The notes under the pieces are model-generated. The model made no database searches. It was not told the DNA's origin and was given only the letters and a program-made list of their open reading frames with translations. The position numbers were made by a program, and so were the translations under genes. 64,000 nt of DNA from Paenibacillus gallinarum. Its GTDB lineage: Bacteria; Bacillota; Bacilli; Paenibacillales; Paenibacillaceae. The first letter of the stretch is position 1. Every line of letters starts with the position of its first letter. The stretch lies in assembly GCF_014836635.1 (NCBI RefSeq), contig NZ_JACSQL010000001.1, positions 248,001 through 312,000 of the forward strand, given 5' to 3'. Below, in pieces: positions 25,927 to 34,338 of this stretch.

Positions 25927-26418
25927 GTGGACAGTTCATTATTCCTGATCACGGATCAACCTATTGAAGCAGACGAAGTGATTAGTAAAGTAAAGCGGAG
26001 GGAAGCAGGAGCAATCACCCTGTTTTTAGGTACAGTACGAGAACTTACCTTTGGTAAACGAACCTTATATCTGGAATACGAAGCTTATCCCTCTATGGCA
26101 GTTAAACAATTAGAAAGCATTGGTGAGGAAGTACGCGCGCGCTGGGCAGATACATGTGTAGCTATCACCCACCGTATAGGCAGGCTTGAAATTTCTGATG
26201 TTGCCGTTGCAATTGCGGTCTCTTCTCCCCACCGAAAAGTGGCTTATGAAGCGAATGAATATATCATTGAACGGATTAAACAAATTGTACCGATCTGGAA
26301 AAAAGAATACGGCGAAGATGGTTCGGAGTGGATTGGAGATCAATTAAACCAAGTCACCTATCCAGAAGGTCGTCCATTACTTCATGATCTATCCAAAGAA
26401 GAAACGGATCATGCATAA
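25927..26418 (+). CDS. moaE: Molybdopterin synthase catalytic subunit MoaE
   Basis: A 163-aa large subunit of molybdopterin synthase, which adds two sulfurs from MoaD to the precursor. Family segments are FLGTVRELTFGKRTLYLEYE (about 38-57), HRIGRLEISDVAVAIAVSSP and IVPIWKKEYGEDGSEWIG, the last with the active-site lysine region. GTG start with AAGGAGG 6 bases before. Confidence 0.95.
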   Translation: MDSSLFLITDQPIEADEVISKVKRREAGAITLFLGTVRELTFGKRTLYLEYEAYPSMAVKQLESIGEEVRARWADTCVAITHRIGRLEISDVAVAIAVSSPHRKVAYEANEYIIERIKQIVPIWKKEYGEDGSEWIGDQLNQVTYPEGRPLLHDLSKEETDHA

Positions 26419-26469
26419 GTAACTTGGTTACAAACCACCCTATTTTAAAAGAAAGGAGATGATGACCGG

Positions 26470-27480
26470 ATGACAGTACCTCGTCTCGTAGATTCGTTTG
26501 GCCGAAAGCATGAATACTTACGAATATCAGTGACAGACCGCTGTAATTTGCGCTGTGTTTACTGTATGCCGGAAGAAGGAATGGAATTCGAACCTTCCGA
26601 TAAGATACTTACTTATGATGAGATAGCTGACGTAGTGCGGGTTGTTGCAGGAATGGGAATATCCAAAATCAGACTGACAGGAGGAGAACCCCTTGTCCGA
26701 AAAGAACTGGAGAAACTAGTGGATATGATCGCCCATATTCCCGGGATTGAAGATATTGCTCTTACAACGAATGGGATTTTTCTAGGACCTCGTGCAGCGA
26801 AGTTAAAAGAAGCAGGCCTGACACGTGTGAATATAAGTTTGGACTCCTTACGCCCAGATCGGTTTAAAATGATTACACGCGGAGGCAACGTTCAAAAGGT
26901 ACTGGACAGCATTGATACCTGTCTCAAAGTGGGGCTGACTCCCATCAAGCTGAATGTGCTACTCATGAAAGGGATTAATGATGATGAAATCGCTGATTTT
27001 ATTTCCCTGACGAAAGATCGGGATATCCATGTGCGTTTCATCGAATATATGCCCATCGGACACAGTGATGAACAGTGGAAAAAACTTTACTTGCCACTCA
27101 GCACAGTGAAAGAAGTATGCACACAGCAGGAATGGGATTATGAAAGTGTAGGCAATGTAAAGGGGAATGGACCCGCACAGAATTATCGACTGAAAGGTGC
27201 CGTTGGCAGTTTTGGTTTGATTCATCCTGTTAGTGAGCATTTCTGTCAGTCTTGCAACCGTCTGCGTCTTACCGCTGATGGGTATATTAAGCCATGTCTA
27301 GCATGGACTGAACAGTTCCAAGTCCGAAATGTAATCGGGGATGACGAAGCACTGCGGCATATGTTTCTAGAGGCGATTGGTACGAAGCCCGAACATCATG
27401 AAATGTACAAGTTCCTACAGGGTGGACAAGAAACATCCCATACGCCTACCCACCGTAGAATGTCACAAATTGGTGGTTAG
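26470..27480 (+). CDS. moaA: GTP 3',8-cyclase MoaA (radical SAM)
   Basis: A 336-aa radical SAM enzyme that starts molybdopterin synthesis from GTP. The SAM cluster motif CNLRCVYCMP is at residues about 24-33, followed by LTGGEPLVRK. The second cluster is bound by C-terminal cysteines (FCQSCNRLRL and KPCLAW). Many MoaA proteins end in Gly-Gly after the last motif, and this one does (MSQIGG). AAAGGAG lies upstream. It follows moaE and precedes modA. Confidence 0.97.
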   Translation: MTVPRLVDSFGRKHEYLRISVTDRCNLRCVYCMPEEGMEFEPSDKILTYDEIADVVRVVAGMGISKIRLTGGEPLVRKELEKLVDMIAHIPGIEDIALTTNGIFLGPRAAKLKEAGLTRVNISLDSLRPDRFKMITRGGNVQKVLDSIDTCLKVGLTPIKLNVLLMKGINDDEIADFISLTKDRDIHVRFIEYMPIGHSDEQWKKLYLPLSTVKEVCTQQEWDYESVGNVKGNGPAQNYRLKGAVGSFGLIHPVSEHFCQSCNRLRLTADGYIKPCLAWTEQFQVRNVIGDDEALRHMFLEAIGTKPEHHEMYKFLQGGQETSHTPTHRRMSQIGG

Positions 27481-27492
27481 GAGGGGGTAAGT

Positions 27493-28302
27493 ATGGGGGT
27501 TTTTTCTAAGAAAAATATGAAATATGTTGTTCTTTTTTTCACAATTTTTCTGCTATTATTGGGATGTGGGAATCAACAGGCTGAGAAGCAGACAGATGGT
27601 AAAGAAATAGAGATTACGGTTTCTGCCGCAGCGAGTCTAACCGATGCTCTGCAAGAAATTCAAGATAACTATAGAGCGGAAAACTCCAATGTTACGATCT
27701 ATTTTAACTTCGGTGGATCGGGAGCATTGCAGCAGCAGATTGAGCGAGGGGCCCCAGTTGATCTGTTTATTTCTGCATCCAAATCCTATATAGAAGCTCT
27801 TGCTCAGCAAGGAATAATTGCAGAGGACGAGCAGACTACCTTGCTGACGAATGAACTTACTGTGATTACCGCAGCGGATGACAAGACAACGATTCGAGAT
27901 GTGAACGATTTGCTAAGAACGGAAGTTAGCAGTATAGCCATTGGGATTCCTGAAACCGTGCCAGCTGGTAAGTATGCGAAAGAAGCGCTTCAGCATGGAA
28001 ACGTATGGGATGATGTAGAGTCCAAAATTATTCAAGCGAAAGATGTGCGTCAGGTTCTGCAATATGTGGAGACGAAAAATGTAGAGGCAGGTTTTGTATA
28101 CAAGACAGATGCTCTCTCTTCAGATAAAGTAAGAATTGCCTATACGGTGGATCCCTCATTCTATACTCCCATTGAATACCCTGTAGGCGTAATTCATTCT
28201 TCAGCAAATAAACAAGAGGTTATGGAATTCTACACTTATTTGCAATCGGAGGAAGCAATGTCTATTTTCAAAAAGTATGGTTTCTCGGCTCCTGGTGAGT
28301 AA
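27493..28302 (+). CDS. modA: Molybdate-binding lipoprotein ModA
   Basis: A 269-aa extracellular binding protein for molybdate. Signal peptide with lipobox LLLGC (about residues 18-22), then the typical start of the mature protein VSAAASLTDALQEI, FGGSGALQQQIERGAPVDLF (oxyanion-binding), and VKTKNVEAGFVYKTDA-like hinge. GGAGGGGG before ATG. It is followed by modB after 2 bases; the ATPase gene modC is missing. Confidence 0.93.
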   Translation: MGVFSKKNMKYVVLFFTIFLLLLGCGNQQAEKQTDGKEIEITVSAAASLTDALQEIQDNYRAENSNVTIYFNFGGSGALQQQIERGAPVDLFISASKSYIEALAQQGIIAEDEQTTLLTNELTVITAADDKTTIRDVNDLLRTEVSSIAIGIPETVPAGKYAKEALQHGNVWDDVESKIIQAKDVRQVLQYVETKNVEAGFVYKTDALSSDKVRIAYTVDPSFYTPIEYPVGVIHSSANKQEVMEFYTYLQSEEAMSIFKKYGFSAPGE

Positions 28303-28304
28303 AC

Positions 28305-28973
28305 ATGGATATAGACTTTATGCAGCTATGGAGTCCGATACGCCTCTCACTGCAGGTCGCTGCGATCTCCAGTGTCCTCAGTACCTGTTTTGGTATTTTT
28401 TTTGCTTGGCGTATGTCTATTACAAGATTCCCAGGGAAAGTGATCGTCGAGACGATATTCATGCTTCCACTTGTATTGCCTCCGACCGTGATCGGTTTTT
28501 TGCTGCTTGTATTTCTGGGTAGGAACAGCTGGGTTGGTGAGCTTATCGAAAGTATATTTTCTACTTCGATTATTTTTTCCTGGGGAGCTGCAGTCATTGC
28601 TTCCGTTGTTGTATCTTTCCCGCTGGTGTACCAGACGATGAAGAACGGGTTTGCTGCGATTGATACGAATATTATGGACGCAGCGCGCTCTAGTGGTGCG
28701 AATGAATGGCAGTTATTTCGTTATGTTACCTTACCTATAACTCTTCCTTCGGTAATGACCGCTTATATTCTTAGTTTCGCACGCAGTCTTGGGGAGTTCG
28801 GTGCAACCCTTATGATTGCCGGAAATATTCCGGGCAAGACACAAACGGTCCCAACGGCCATTTTTGTAGCAGTGGAATCTGGTAATATGACGATGGCCTG
28901 GCTCTGGACGATCTCTATCATTCTTATTTCGTTTCTGCTTCTGCTCCTGACGAGAATGAAGAAAACGAGTTGA
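28305..28973 (+). CDS. modB: Molybdate ABC transporter permease ModB
   Basis: A 222-aa membrane protein with five helices and the binding-protein-dependent transport signature (DAARSSGANEWQLFRYVTLP, about 125-144; SFARSLGEFGATLMIAGNIP after it). It forms the channel for molybdate brought by ModA. It needs an ATPase, but the next gene is ywiC-like and no ModC lies in the window. ATPase supply from elsewhere on the chromosome is inferred. Confidence 0.93.
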   Translation: MDIDFMQLWSPIRLSLQVAAISSVLSTCFGIFFAWRMSITRFPGKVIVETIFMLPLVLPPTVIGFLLLVFLGRNSWVGELIESIFSTSIIFSWGAAVIASVVVSFPLVYQTMKNGFAAIDTNIMDAARSSGANEWQLFRYVTLPITLPSVMTAYILSFARSLGEFGATLMIAGNIPGKTQTVPTAIFVAVESGNMTMAWLWTISIILISFLLLLLTRMKKTS

Positions 28974-29001
28974 ATAAACAAAAGAAGAGAGGACCATACC
29001 G

Positions 29002-29727
29002 ATGAAGCAGAATAAATTGGTGATTCCTCATGAACATGGGGGATGGGCCATGATTAGTGTTCCGTTCTTATTTGGCGTGATGGCAGGGACACCCCGCTTT
29101 AGTCACATTCTTTTATTTATAGCGTGGTTGTTCTTATACCTAGCTTCGTATCCTTTATTACAAGCAATAAAAAGAAAAAAACAACGGACGCATTTATTAA
29201 AATACGCCGTCATTTATGGTGTAATTGCTATAGCAGCACTCCTATATCCTCTTATTGACAAACCTCAATTATTTTATTTTGGAATCCCATTCCTGATCTT
29301 ATTAAGTGTGAACATATGGCATGTCAAACAGAAGGCGGAAAGAGCTATTTTGAATGATTTCTGTGCCATTGTGATCTTTTCCTTAGGAGGAGCTGCATCT
29401 TACTTGTATGGCGGCGGCACTTGGGATGCAGAGATGCTGACTATTGTGATCTATAACTTAATTTACTTCATGGGAACAGCGCTTTTCGTGAAAACGATAT
29501 TCCGGGAAAGAGGCAATTCAGCTTGGGAAAAAGCAGCTAAAATCTATCATATATTGATTCTCATCATTCCATTTATATTAAGCCAACCTTGGATGATTTT
29601 ACCGTTTATTTTCCCGCTCGTGCGTACGTATCTGTTCTCTGGAAAATCAATGAAGCCAATGAAAGCAGGAATTCTGGAGGTGATTGGAGCATTACAATTT
29701 ATTATGATCTCGTGGTTAGTGTATTGA
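29002..29727 (+). CDS. YwiC-like membrane protein
   Basis: A 241-aa membrane protein with about seven hydrophobic segments. It begins with the family hallmark IPHEHGGWAMISVPFLFGVM (residues 8-27). YwiC lies beside narGHJI in B. subtilis, which supports the assignment and suggests a link to anaerobic growth; its role is not known to me. It closes the moa/mod operon, with AAGAGAGGA before ATG and a terminator after it. Confidence 0.85.
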   Translation: MKQNKLVIPHEHGGWAMISVPFLFGVMAGTPRFSHILLFIAWLFLYLASYPLLQAIKRKKQRTHLLKYAVIYGVIAIAALLYPLIDKPQLFYFGIPFLILLSVNIWHVKQKAERAILNDFCAIVIFSLGGAASYLYGGGTWDAEMLTIVIYNLIYFMGTALFVKTIFRERGNSAWEKAAKIYHILILIIPFILSQPWMILPFIFPLVRTYLFSGKSMKPMKAGILEVIGALQFIMISWLVY

Positions 29728-29790
29728 AGAGGACATTAATTATCATTGAGAAAAAGAGTATAAGTGTAATAATGGCAATAATTAGACGAG

Positions 29791-29828
29791 AAATAGACCG
29801 TTCCGAGAGTGAAGGCGGTCTATTTTTT
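29791..29828 (+). terminator. Terminator after the moa/mod/ywiC operon
   Basis: AAATAGACCG pairs with CGGTCTATTT (inner TTC/GAA), followed by TTTTT. Confidence 0.85.
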
Positions 29829-29927
29829 ATACCATAAAAACAGGATCATGGGATTCTATTGTCAAAAAAATGGAGCCACTATTTTAATGCCTCACTCCGT
29901 AGATTTAAAATCTTATGTATTTTCTGT

Positions 29928-30293
29928 CTAATCCTTAAAAGGATAATAATCTATATTATATACAATAAGAAGAACCATTATTAGTAATATAATTGTACTG
30001 ATATACTGTCTTGATTCCTTTATAAAAATATATTCCATAATTGCCTGAAAACCAAATAAAAATGCCAAATAGGTCATCCAATAAGACATTCTTAGAGTGT
30101 CTGATTCGTTAGTAATACCAAACCATTGTGTGATTAAAAACAGTATAAGGGTAGTAATACCACCCCAACGATCTACATTTTTACCAGAGGTTTCTGATAA
30201 TTTTTTCTTTTCAACCCCAAGTATCTTATTTGATATTCTATCTATCAAGAATAACAAAATAAGCAGACCAATTATAAACAATAATAACTCCAC
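29928..30293 (-). CDS. Small membrane protein, DUF4181-like
   Basis: A 121-aa protein with four hydrophobic segments. After the first helix it has the basic, polar stretch KKKLSETSGKNVDRWGG, which resembles DUF4181 proteins of Bacillus, by memory only. No function is known. It is a single gene, convergent with the ywiC operon. Confidence 0.65.
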   Translation of the reverse strand: MELLLFIIGLLILLFLIDRISNKILGVEKKKLSETSGKNVDRWGGITTLILFLITQWFGITNESDTLRMSYWMTYLAFLFGFQAIMEYIFIKESRQYISTIILLIMVLLIVYNIDYYPFKD

Positions 30294-30487
30294 CTAATCC
30301 ACCCCTTATTATACCTTTCATGTCATTAACAAACAATTCTCTGAGTGTATCACAAGTTTTCGTATCTTGTAATAAACTCTATTTTAATAAATAGAATATA
30401 TGCTATACAAAATTTCTGTTAACTCATAGTAAAAAACTAATAACCCAATTAAGACGGTAATTGAACTATCTTGCCCAATTGGATAAC

Positions 30488-30523
30488 GAAAAGAGAGCAG
30501 TTACCAACTGGCAAGCTGCTCCC
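30488..30523 (-). terminator. Terminator after phosphotransferase gene
   Basis: Read on the - strand, GGGAGCAG pairs with CTGCTCTC and is followed by TTTTC. It lies 50 bases beyond the stop at 30574. Confidence 0.65.
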
Positions 30524-30573
30524 TGCTGTGCTCAACTATCGTTTTTTCGTTAGTAAAATGTAATGCTCCTAGG

Positions 30574-31590
30574 TTAATGAATACTATTATAAATACTTTT
30601 AAATTCTTGAACAAAATCAATCGGCAGCATAGGTTCATCAGAAGCGGCTACTCGTTGCAGATCTTTTAACCAGTTCTTTGATTTTTCATCCAAATTTGAC
30701 ACATCGTTTGCTTGATGAAAATAAATATAGAACAATGCATAACGAAGTTTAATAGACTCTTGTAAATATTCTATTTCTTCTTCTTGGATTGTATTTTCCT
30801 TTAGATATCCTTTTATAAAATGGCGGAAAAACAATCTATAATATTCCGTTTTATTTTCAAATTCCTTATACGGAAAAAAAAGTGCATAACACAATGTAAT
30901 CCCAATATCGTTTACGAAATACGTATAACTGCAATCATCGAAATCGAACAAATAAATGTTGCCGTTATGCAGATAAAAATTACTTTGACTAAAGTCACTA
31001 TGAATCAAACCGTATGTATCTTTGGACTTGGGCAGAGAAGTAAGTTTTGTTAATCTTTCTTTTAGAATTGAAATCATTACATCATCAGGTCGCAGGTACT
31101 TCTCCGCCTTTAATTGAACTTCTTGGTCCCAGGCTTGTCGTTTAAACGCCGGATTACTGCATTCATAACCCTTTGTGGAATGATGGATTTTCCCCATAAA
31201 TTCGCCCCATTTTTCGTAAAGCGATTCATTCCAATCTTCATCCGACACTTCTTTTCCAAGAGCCATTTCGTATGAAATGGCTAGGAACGAACCATTTTCT
31301 GCAGCAATTTCTTCAACCATATTACCTCTGGTCGATGGAACAGCATTTGAAACTGCCAGTCCTTTATTCGACAAAAAATTTAAAAATTCAAGTTCACCCA
31401 GTATATTATTTCTTGATCTTCTAATTGTATGTGAGATTTTTAATATGAAAAATGCGTTGTTTTTCTGGTATTCATAAACAAAGCTTTCATAACCGCCCAA
31501 TGAACGAACAGTGTCTTTATTAAGGTCATATCGCTTTATTGCTTCGGTAAGGATCTCTTCAGTGAATTGCTGTTCAATTTCTCGTATCAT
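30574..31590 (-). CDS. Phosphotransferase, APH/choline kinase-like
   Basis: A 338-aa kinase of the aminoglycoside phosphotransferase superfamily. The ATP lysine is in AFFILKISHT (about 52-61), the catalytic loop is LIHSDFSQSNFYL (about 189-201; H-x-D-x4-N), and the metal-binding DFD is in YLFDFDDCSY. It phosphorylates a small hydroxylated molecule; spectinomycin- or homoserine-kinase-like roles are both possible. GAAGG 8 bases before ATG. A 44-codon membrane ORF lies 20 bases upstream on the same strand. Confidence 0.82.
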   Translation of the reverse strand: MIREIEQQFTEEILTEAIKRYDLNKDTVRSLGGYESFVYEYQKNNAFFILKISHTIRRSRNNILGELEFLNFLSNKGLAVSNAVPSTRGNMVEEIAAENGSFLAISYEMALGKEVSDEDWNESLYEKWGEFMGKIHHSTKGYECSNPAFKRQAWDQEVQLKAEKYLRPDDVMISILKERLTKLTSLPKSKDTYGLIHSDFSQSNFYLHNGNIYLFDFDDCSYTYFVNDIGITLCYALFFPYKEFENKTEYYRLFFRHFIKGYLKENTIQEEEIEYLQESIKLRYALFYIYFHQANDVSNLDEKSKNWLKDLQRVAASDEPMLPIDFVQEFKSIYNSIH

Positions 31591-31609
31591 TTTCTATACC
31601 TTCTTTCAT

Positions 31610-31744
31610 TCATAAGTTAAGTAGTTGCAATATTGAAAACGAAATGCTAAGTACAGTAAATGAAAACATCGACAAGAATGCAATTATCCCCAGAATATAT
31701 GAGATCCGAATTATGCCCAAGTTCATTCCCCTTTGACCTTTCAT
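31610..31744 (-). CDS. 44-aa membrane peptide
   Basis: A short ORF (begins MKGQRGMNLG) with one clear membrane helix (ISYILGIIAFLSMFSFTVLS) and a ribosome binding site (GTGAGG) before ATG. It ends 20 bases before the phosphotransferase start, so the two are probably one transcript. No family is recognised. Confidence 0.45.
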   Translation of the reverse strand: MKGQRGMNLGIIRISYILGIIAFLSMFSFTVLSISFSILQLLNL

Positions 31745-31849
31745 GGGTCCTCACTCCTAACCTCAAGAATATATCCTTATGTTACCATGTTTGGAACTAA
31801 CCTGCCGAATAGTTTAATGAGGTATCATTACTTGTATGCCTGTAAAACT

Positions 31850-31961
31850 CAGGGCTTCCATCTCATAGCAGCGGTAAAATGATCTGCCCTGCAGGGATTT
31901 AACTTCCCTGTCCGGCTTGGTACAATCTACATCGATAACGATGCGGATCTCCGCGGGGCAG
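31850..31961 (+). ncRNA. Structured 5' leader, possible cis-regulatory RNA
   Basis: CTGCCC (31884-31889) pairs with GGGCAG (31956-31961) to enclose a CAGGGA/TCCCTG hairpin and an arm made of TCCG/CGGA plus CATCG-ATAA-CGATG: a three-way junction ending directly before the AAAGGAGG of the next gene. CAGGGC at 31850 can instead pair with GCCCTG at 31886 and break the outer stem. No known riboswitch class is recognised. Confidence 0.45.
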
Positions 31962-31974
31962 AAAGGAGGGCATG

Positions 31975-32322
31975 ATGAGCAATTTAAACGATATCATGGT
32001 AGAAACTTACGTTAGAATAGTCTTAGTTACATTAATATCTTTAGTTGTTGTATACTACGCATATCTATTGGGACAAGCAAGAGATAGATTAAAGCAAGCC
32101 TACAAGAACCCGACTGATCAAAGTATGGAACGCATTGCACTTCTTAAGCAAAAGCTCGTTCCCACGGTATGTTATTTACTAGGTATGCTTACCTTCGGGG
32201 TACTTTATCTCGTAGGAATTAATCTTGTAGTTATGTCTTATGTGCTCGTCATCTTCAATGTTATTGTTGCTTTTCTTGGCGACAAAAGGTTTTTGTCAAA
32301 AGCAGAATTCAAGAATAAATAA
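31975..32322 (+). CDS. Small membrane protein
   Basis: A 115-aa protein with about three hydrophobic segments (TYVRIVLVTLISLVVVYYAY; VCYLLGMLTFGVLYLVGI; VVMSYVLVIFNVIVAFLG) and a charged cytoplasmic loop between the first two. ATG 31975 has GGAGG 5 bases upstream. No family is recognised. It sits behind a strongly structured leader and is followed after 79 bases by the DUF4367-like gene. Confidence 0.65.
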   Translation: MSNLNDIMVETYVRIVLVTLISLVVVYYAYLLGQARDRLKQAYKNPTDQSMERIALLKQKLVPTVCYLLGMLTFGVLYLVGINLVVMSYVLVIFNVIVAFLGDKRFLSKAEFKNK

Positions 32323-32401
32323 GAATATTACCTTATACAAAATGACTTCATCTAACAATCGATTTACACATCAGATATGATGTGGAGAGGGAGTGTCTTC
32401 C

Positions 32402-33058
32402 GTGGAAATGAAAGATGAGAAAGGAAATGTACTAGGTATACTAGAGATTGACTCGCTTAACAGGAACAACGTGATGGAGACCATTATTAAGGAACTAAAG
32501 CCTGGTATGGGTAAGGGGATTTATATCGCAGATGCTGGTGAAAAAAAGATTAGCCAACAAACGAATTATAAAGCAGTAGAATGGAATGCAGGTCTTACTG
32601 CTTTAAGAGAAAAAGCCTCTCCGTGGGAACTTTCATTTCCTATGGATGCGGAAATTGAGAATATTCAGGTGTACTATGGATTTGATAATTTAACCAACCA
32701 AGAAATAGATGAGATGATAGAGGAAAGCAGAAGAACGGGCAAGCACGTAGTGCTGCGAGATCTGAGGCCAAATCATACATTAGTCGGTTTAAGCCTCACT
32801 TACAACAAGAGGGGTCAGAACTTTGAGTTTCGAATATTTGGAACTACAAAAAGCCGAATTCAATTATCCGATATAGAGGATTATACCTATGAAAATGTAC
32901 AGATACGAGGGAATGAGGCTGTATACATTGGAAATGATGAGAAACAACAATTGATCTGGATTGAAATGGACTCACGTGGCAAGGCGCTGCAATATGAGAT
33001 TGGAACGGAAGGTAGTGACCGGGATTGGGTCATATCTATTGCTGAGACTTTGTTATAG
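32402..33058 (+). CDS. Soluble protein with DUF4367-like end
   Basis: A 218-aa hydrophilic protein with no signal or membrane segment. The end (VQIRGNEAVYIGNDEKQQLIWI, then WVISIAETLL) has the layout of DUF4367 domains usually found at the outer end of anti-sigma-like membrane proteins. The missing membrane part is odd: it may be a domain used alone in the cytoplasm. GTG 32402 fits GGGAG 8 bases upstream; the GTG at 32393 overlaps that site. Confidence 0.6.
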   Translation: MEMKDEKGNVLGILEIDSLNRNNVMETIIKELKPGMGKGIYIADAGEKKISQQTNYKAVEWNAGLTALREKASPWELSFPMDAEIENIQVYYGFDNLTNQEIDEMIEESRRTGKHVVLRDLRPNHTLVGLSLTYNKRGQNFEFRIFGTTKSRIQLSDIEDYTYENVQIRGNEAVYIGNDEKQQLIWIEMDSRGKALQYEIGTEGSDRDWVISIAETLL

Positions 33059-33061
33059 AAA

Positions 33062-33130
33062 AAGCCCCTTTGTGCGCTGCACTTCAGGCCGGATGGACCG
33101 TGCCGAAGTGAATCACAAAGGGGTTATCTT
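33062..33130. terminator. Bidirectional terminator
   Basis: CCCCTTTGTG (33065) pairs with CACAAAGGGG (33114), with an inner CACTTC/GAAGTG stem and T-runs on both sides. It separates the + strand DUF4367-like gene from the end of the - strand nir operon. Confidence 0.85.
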
Positions 33131-33131
33131 T

Positions 33132-33917
33132 TTATTGTTTTTTCGATTTTGCCGAACTCATAAACCAGTAGGCCATACCTACAAAAACGGAGCCGCCAAC
33201 GATATTCCCAAGGGTAACAGGAATCATATTATGCAGCCATCCTGCAAATGTAATCGTTTCTGGATGCCCAGGCAGTATAAGAGCAATGGTCATGAGTGAC
33301 ATGTTGGCTACACTATGCTCGAATCCTGCCGCAATAAATGCGTACAGCATCCACCAGATGAGAATAAGTTTCGCTGTATCTTCTTTCGTTCTCATCGATG
33401 TCCATATAGCCAAGCATACGAGCCAGTTACATAAAATGCCGCGGAAAAACAATTGGTCGATAGGCATGGTCATTTTTCCTGCAGCGGCTGTAAAGAGCAG
33501 GTGATCTGGCGGGATTTTTCCGAACACACCAGATCCATAGATCAGAAGGCAAAGTACGACAGCACCAAGCAAGTTGCCGAAGAAGACGATTGCCCAATTC
33601 TTAAATGTAAAAGCCCAAGATGTTTGCTTCGATAAACTGCTTACCGTGAAGAGCATATTATTACCCGTAAATAATTCAGAACCTGCAAAGATAACAAGTG
33701 TGAGTGCAATACCGAAGGACATCCCCATGACGAGCTGAACGGCTGGAGAGCCTGCGGCTTTAAATGAACCGCCTACTGTGAAAATAAGCATAATACCAAT
33801 TCCGACATAAGCCCCTGCAAGCATAGCAGCAATGAAGTAACGTAACAAACTTGTTTGCATAAGCTTTTTTTTCGCTTCTACTGATTGATTAACCAGTTCG
33901 ATCGTTGATTGGAACAT
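33132..33917 (-). CDS. nirC: Formate/nitrite transporter NirC/FocA family
   Basis: A 261-aa pentameric-channel protein with six helices. Family parts are AGAYVGIGIMLIFTVGG (about 33-49), GSELFTGNNMLF (the broken helix, about 98-109) and GFEHSVANMSLM with the central His. Its place directly after nirBD makes nitrite the likely substrate, either import for reduction or export of toxic nitrite. ATG 33917 is chosen for the AGGGGAAG just before it. Last gene of nirB-nirD-nirC. Confidence 0.92.
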   Translation of the reverse strand: MFQSTIELVNQSVEAKKKLMQTSLLRYFIAAMLAGAYVGIGIMLIFTVGGSFKAAGSPAVQLVMGMSFGIALTLVIFAGSELFTGNNMLFTVSSLSKQTSWAFTFKNWAIVFFGNLLGAVVLCLLIYGSGVFGKIPPDHLLFTAAAGKMTMPIDQLFFRGILCNWLVCLAIWTSMRTKEDTAKLILIWWMLYAFIAAGFEHSVANMSLMTIALILPGHPETITFAGWLHNMIPVTLGNIVGGSVFVGMAYWFMSSAKSKKQ

Positions 33918-33983
33918 CGTCTTCCCCTGCCTTATCAATGGTTACGAATAACGATTAGGTAATAGTGTTTATATCACCAAATT

Positions 33984-34310
33984 TTACCTCATTGTAACAT
34001 ATATTTTATTTTCTTCTACAAGAACGGGGAACGTGCGAACTTGACCTTCGTCCGGTGCTTGAACGCATCCATCTCGCATATCAATTTTCCAATCATACAA
34101 AGGGTCATACACATAGTGTCCAGAGACAATCCCTTCGTTCAAAGGTCCGCCTTTGGGATGAGGATTGCGATCCTCGAGTGCATAGATCTGTTCAGCAGTT
34201 TTAAATATAGCAAGACTCTGCCCCTCAATCACAACCGTTCTTCCTACACGTTCTAAAAATTCATCTGTCGTCCCGATATAAACTGACTTTTCGGTGATCG
34301 TATTAGACAT
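33984..34310 (-). CDS. nirD: Nitrite reductase (NADH) small subunit NirD
   Basis: A 108-aa Rieske-fold partner of NirB. The two cluster loops read RNPHPKGGPLNEG and YDPLYDWK where true Rieske proteins have C-x-H and C-x2-H, so the cluster ligands are lost, as known for E. coli NirD but unlike several Bacillus NasE proteins with CPH/CPLH. It is thought to be structural. It starts 28 bases after nirB. Confidence 0.9.
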   Translation of the reverse strand: MSNTITEKSVYIGTTDEFLERVGRTVVIEGQSLAIFKTAEQIYALEDRNPHPKGGPLNEGIVSGHYVYDPLYDWKIDMRDGCVQAPDEGQVRTFPVLVEENKIYVTMR

Positions 34311-34338
34311 CTATGAACACTCCTTTATGCAATGTAGA

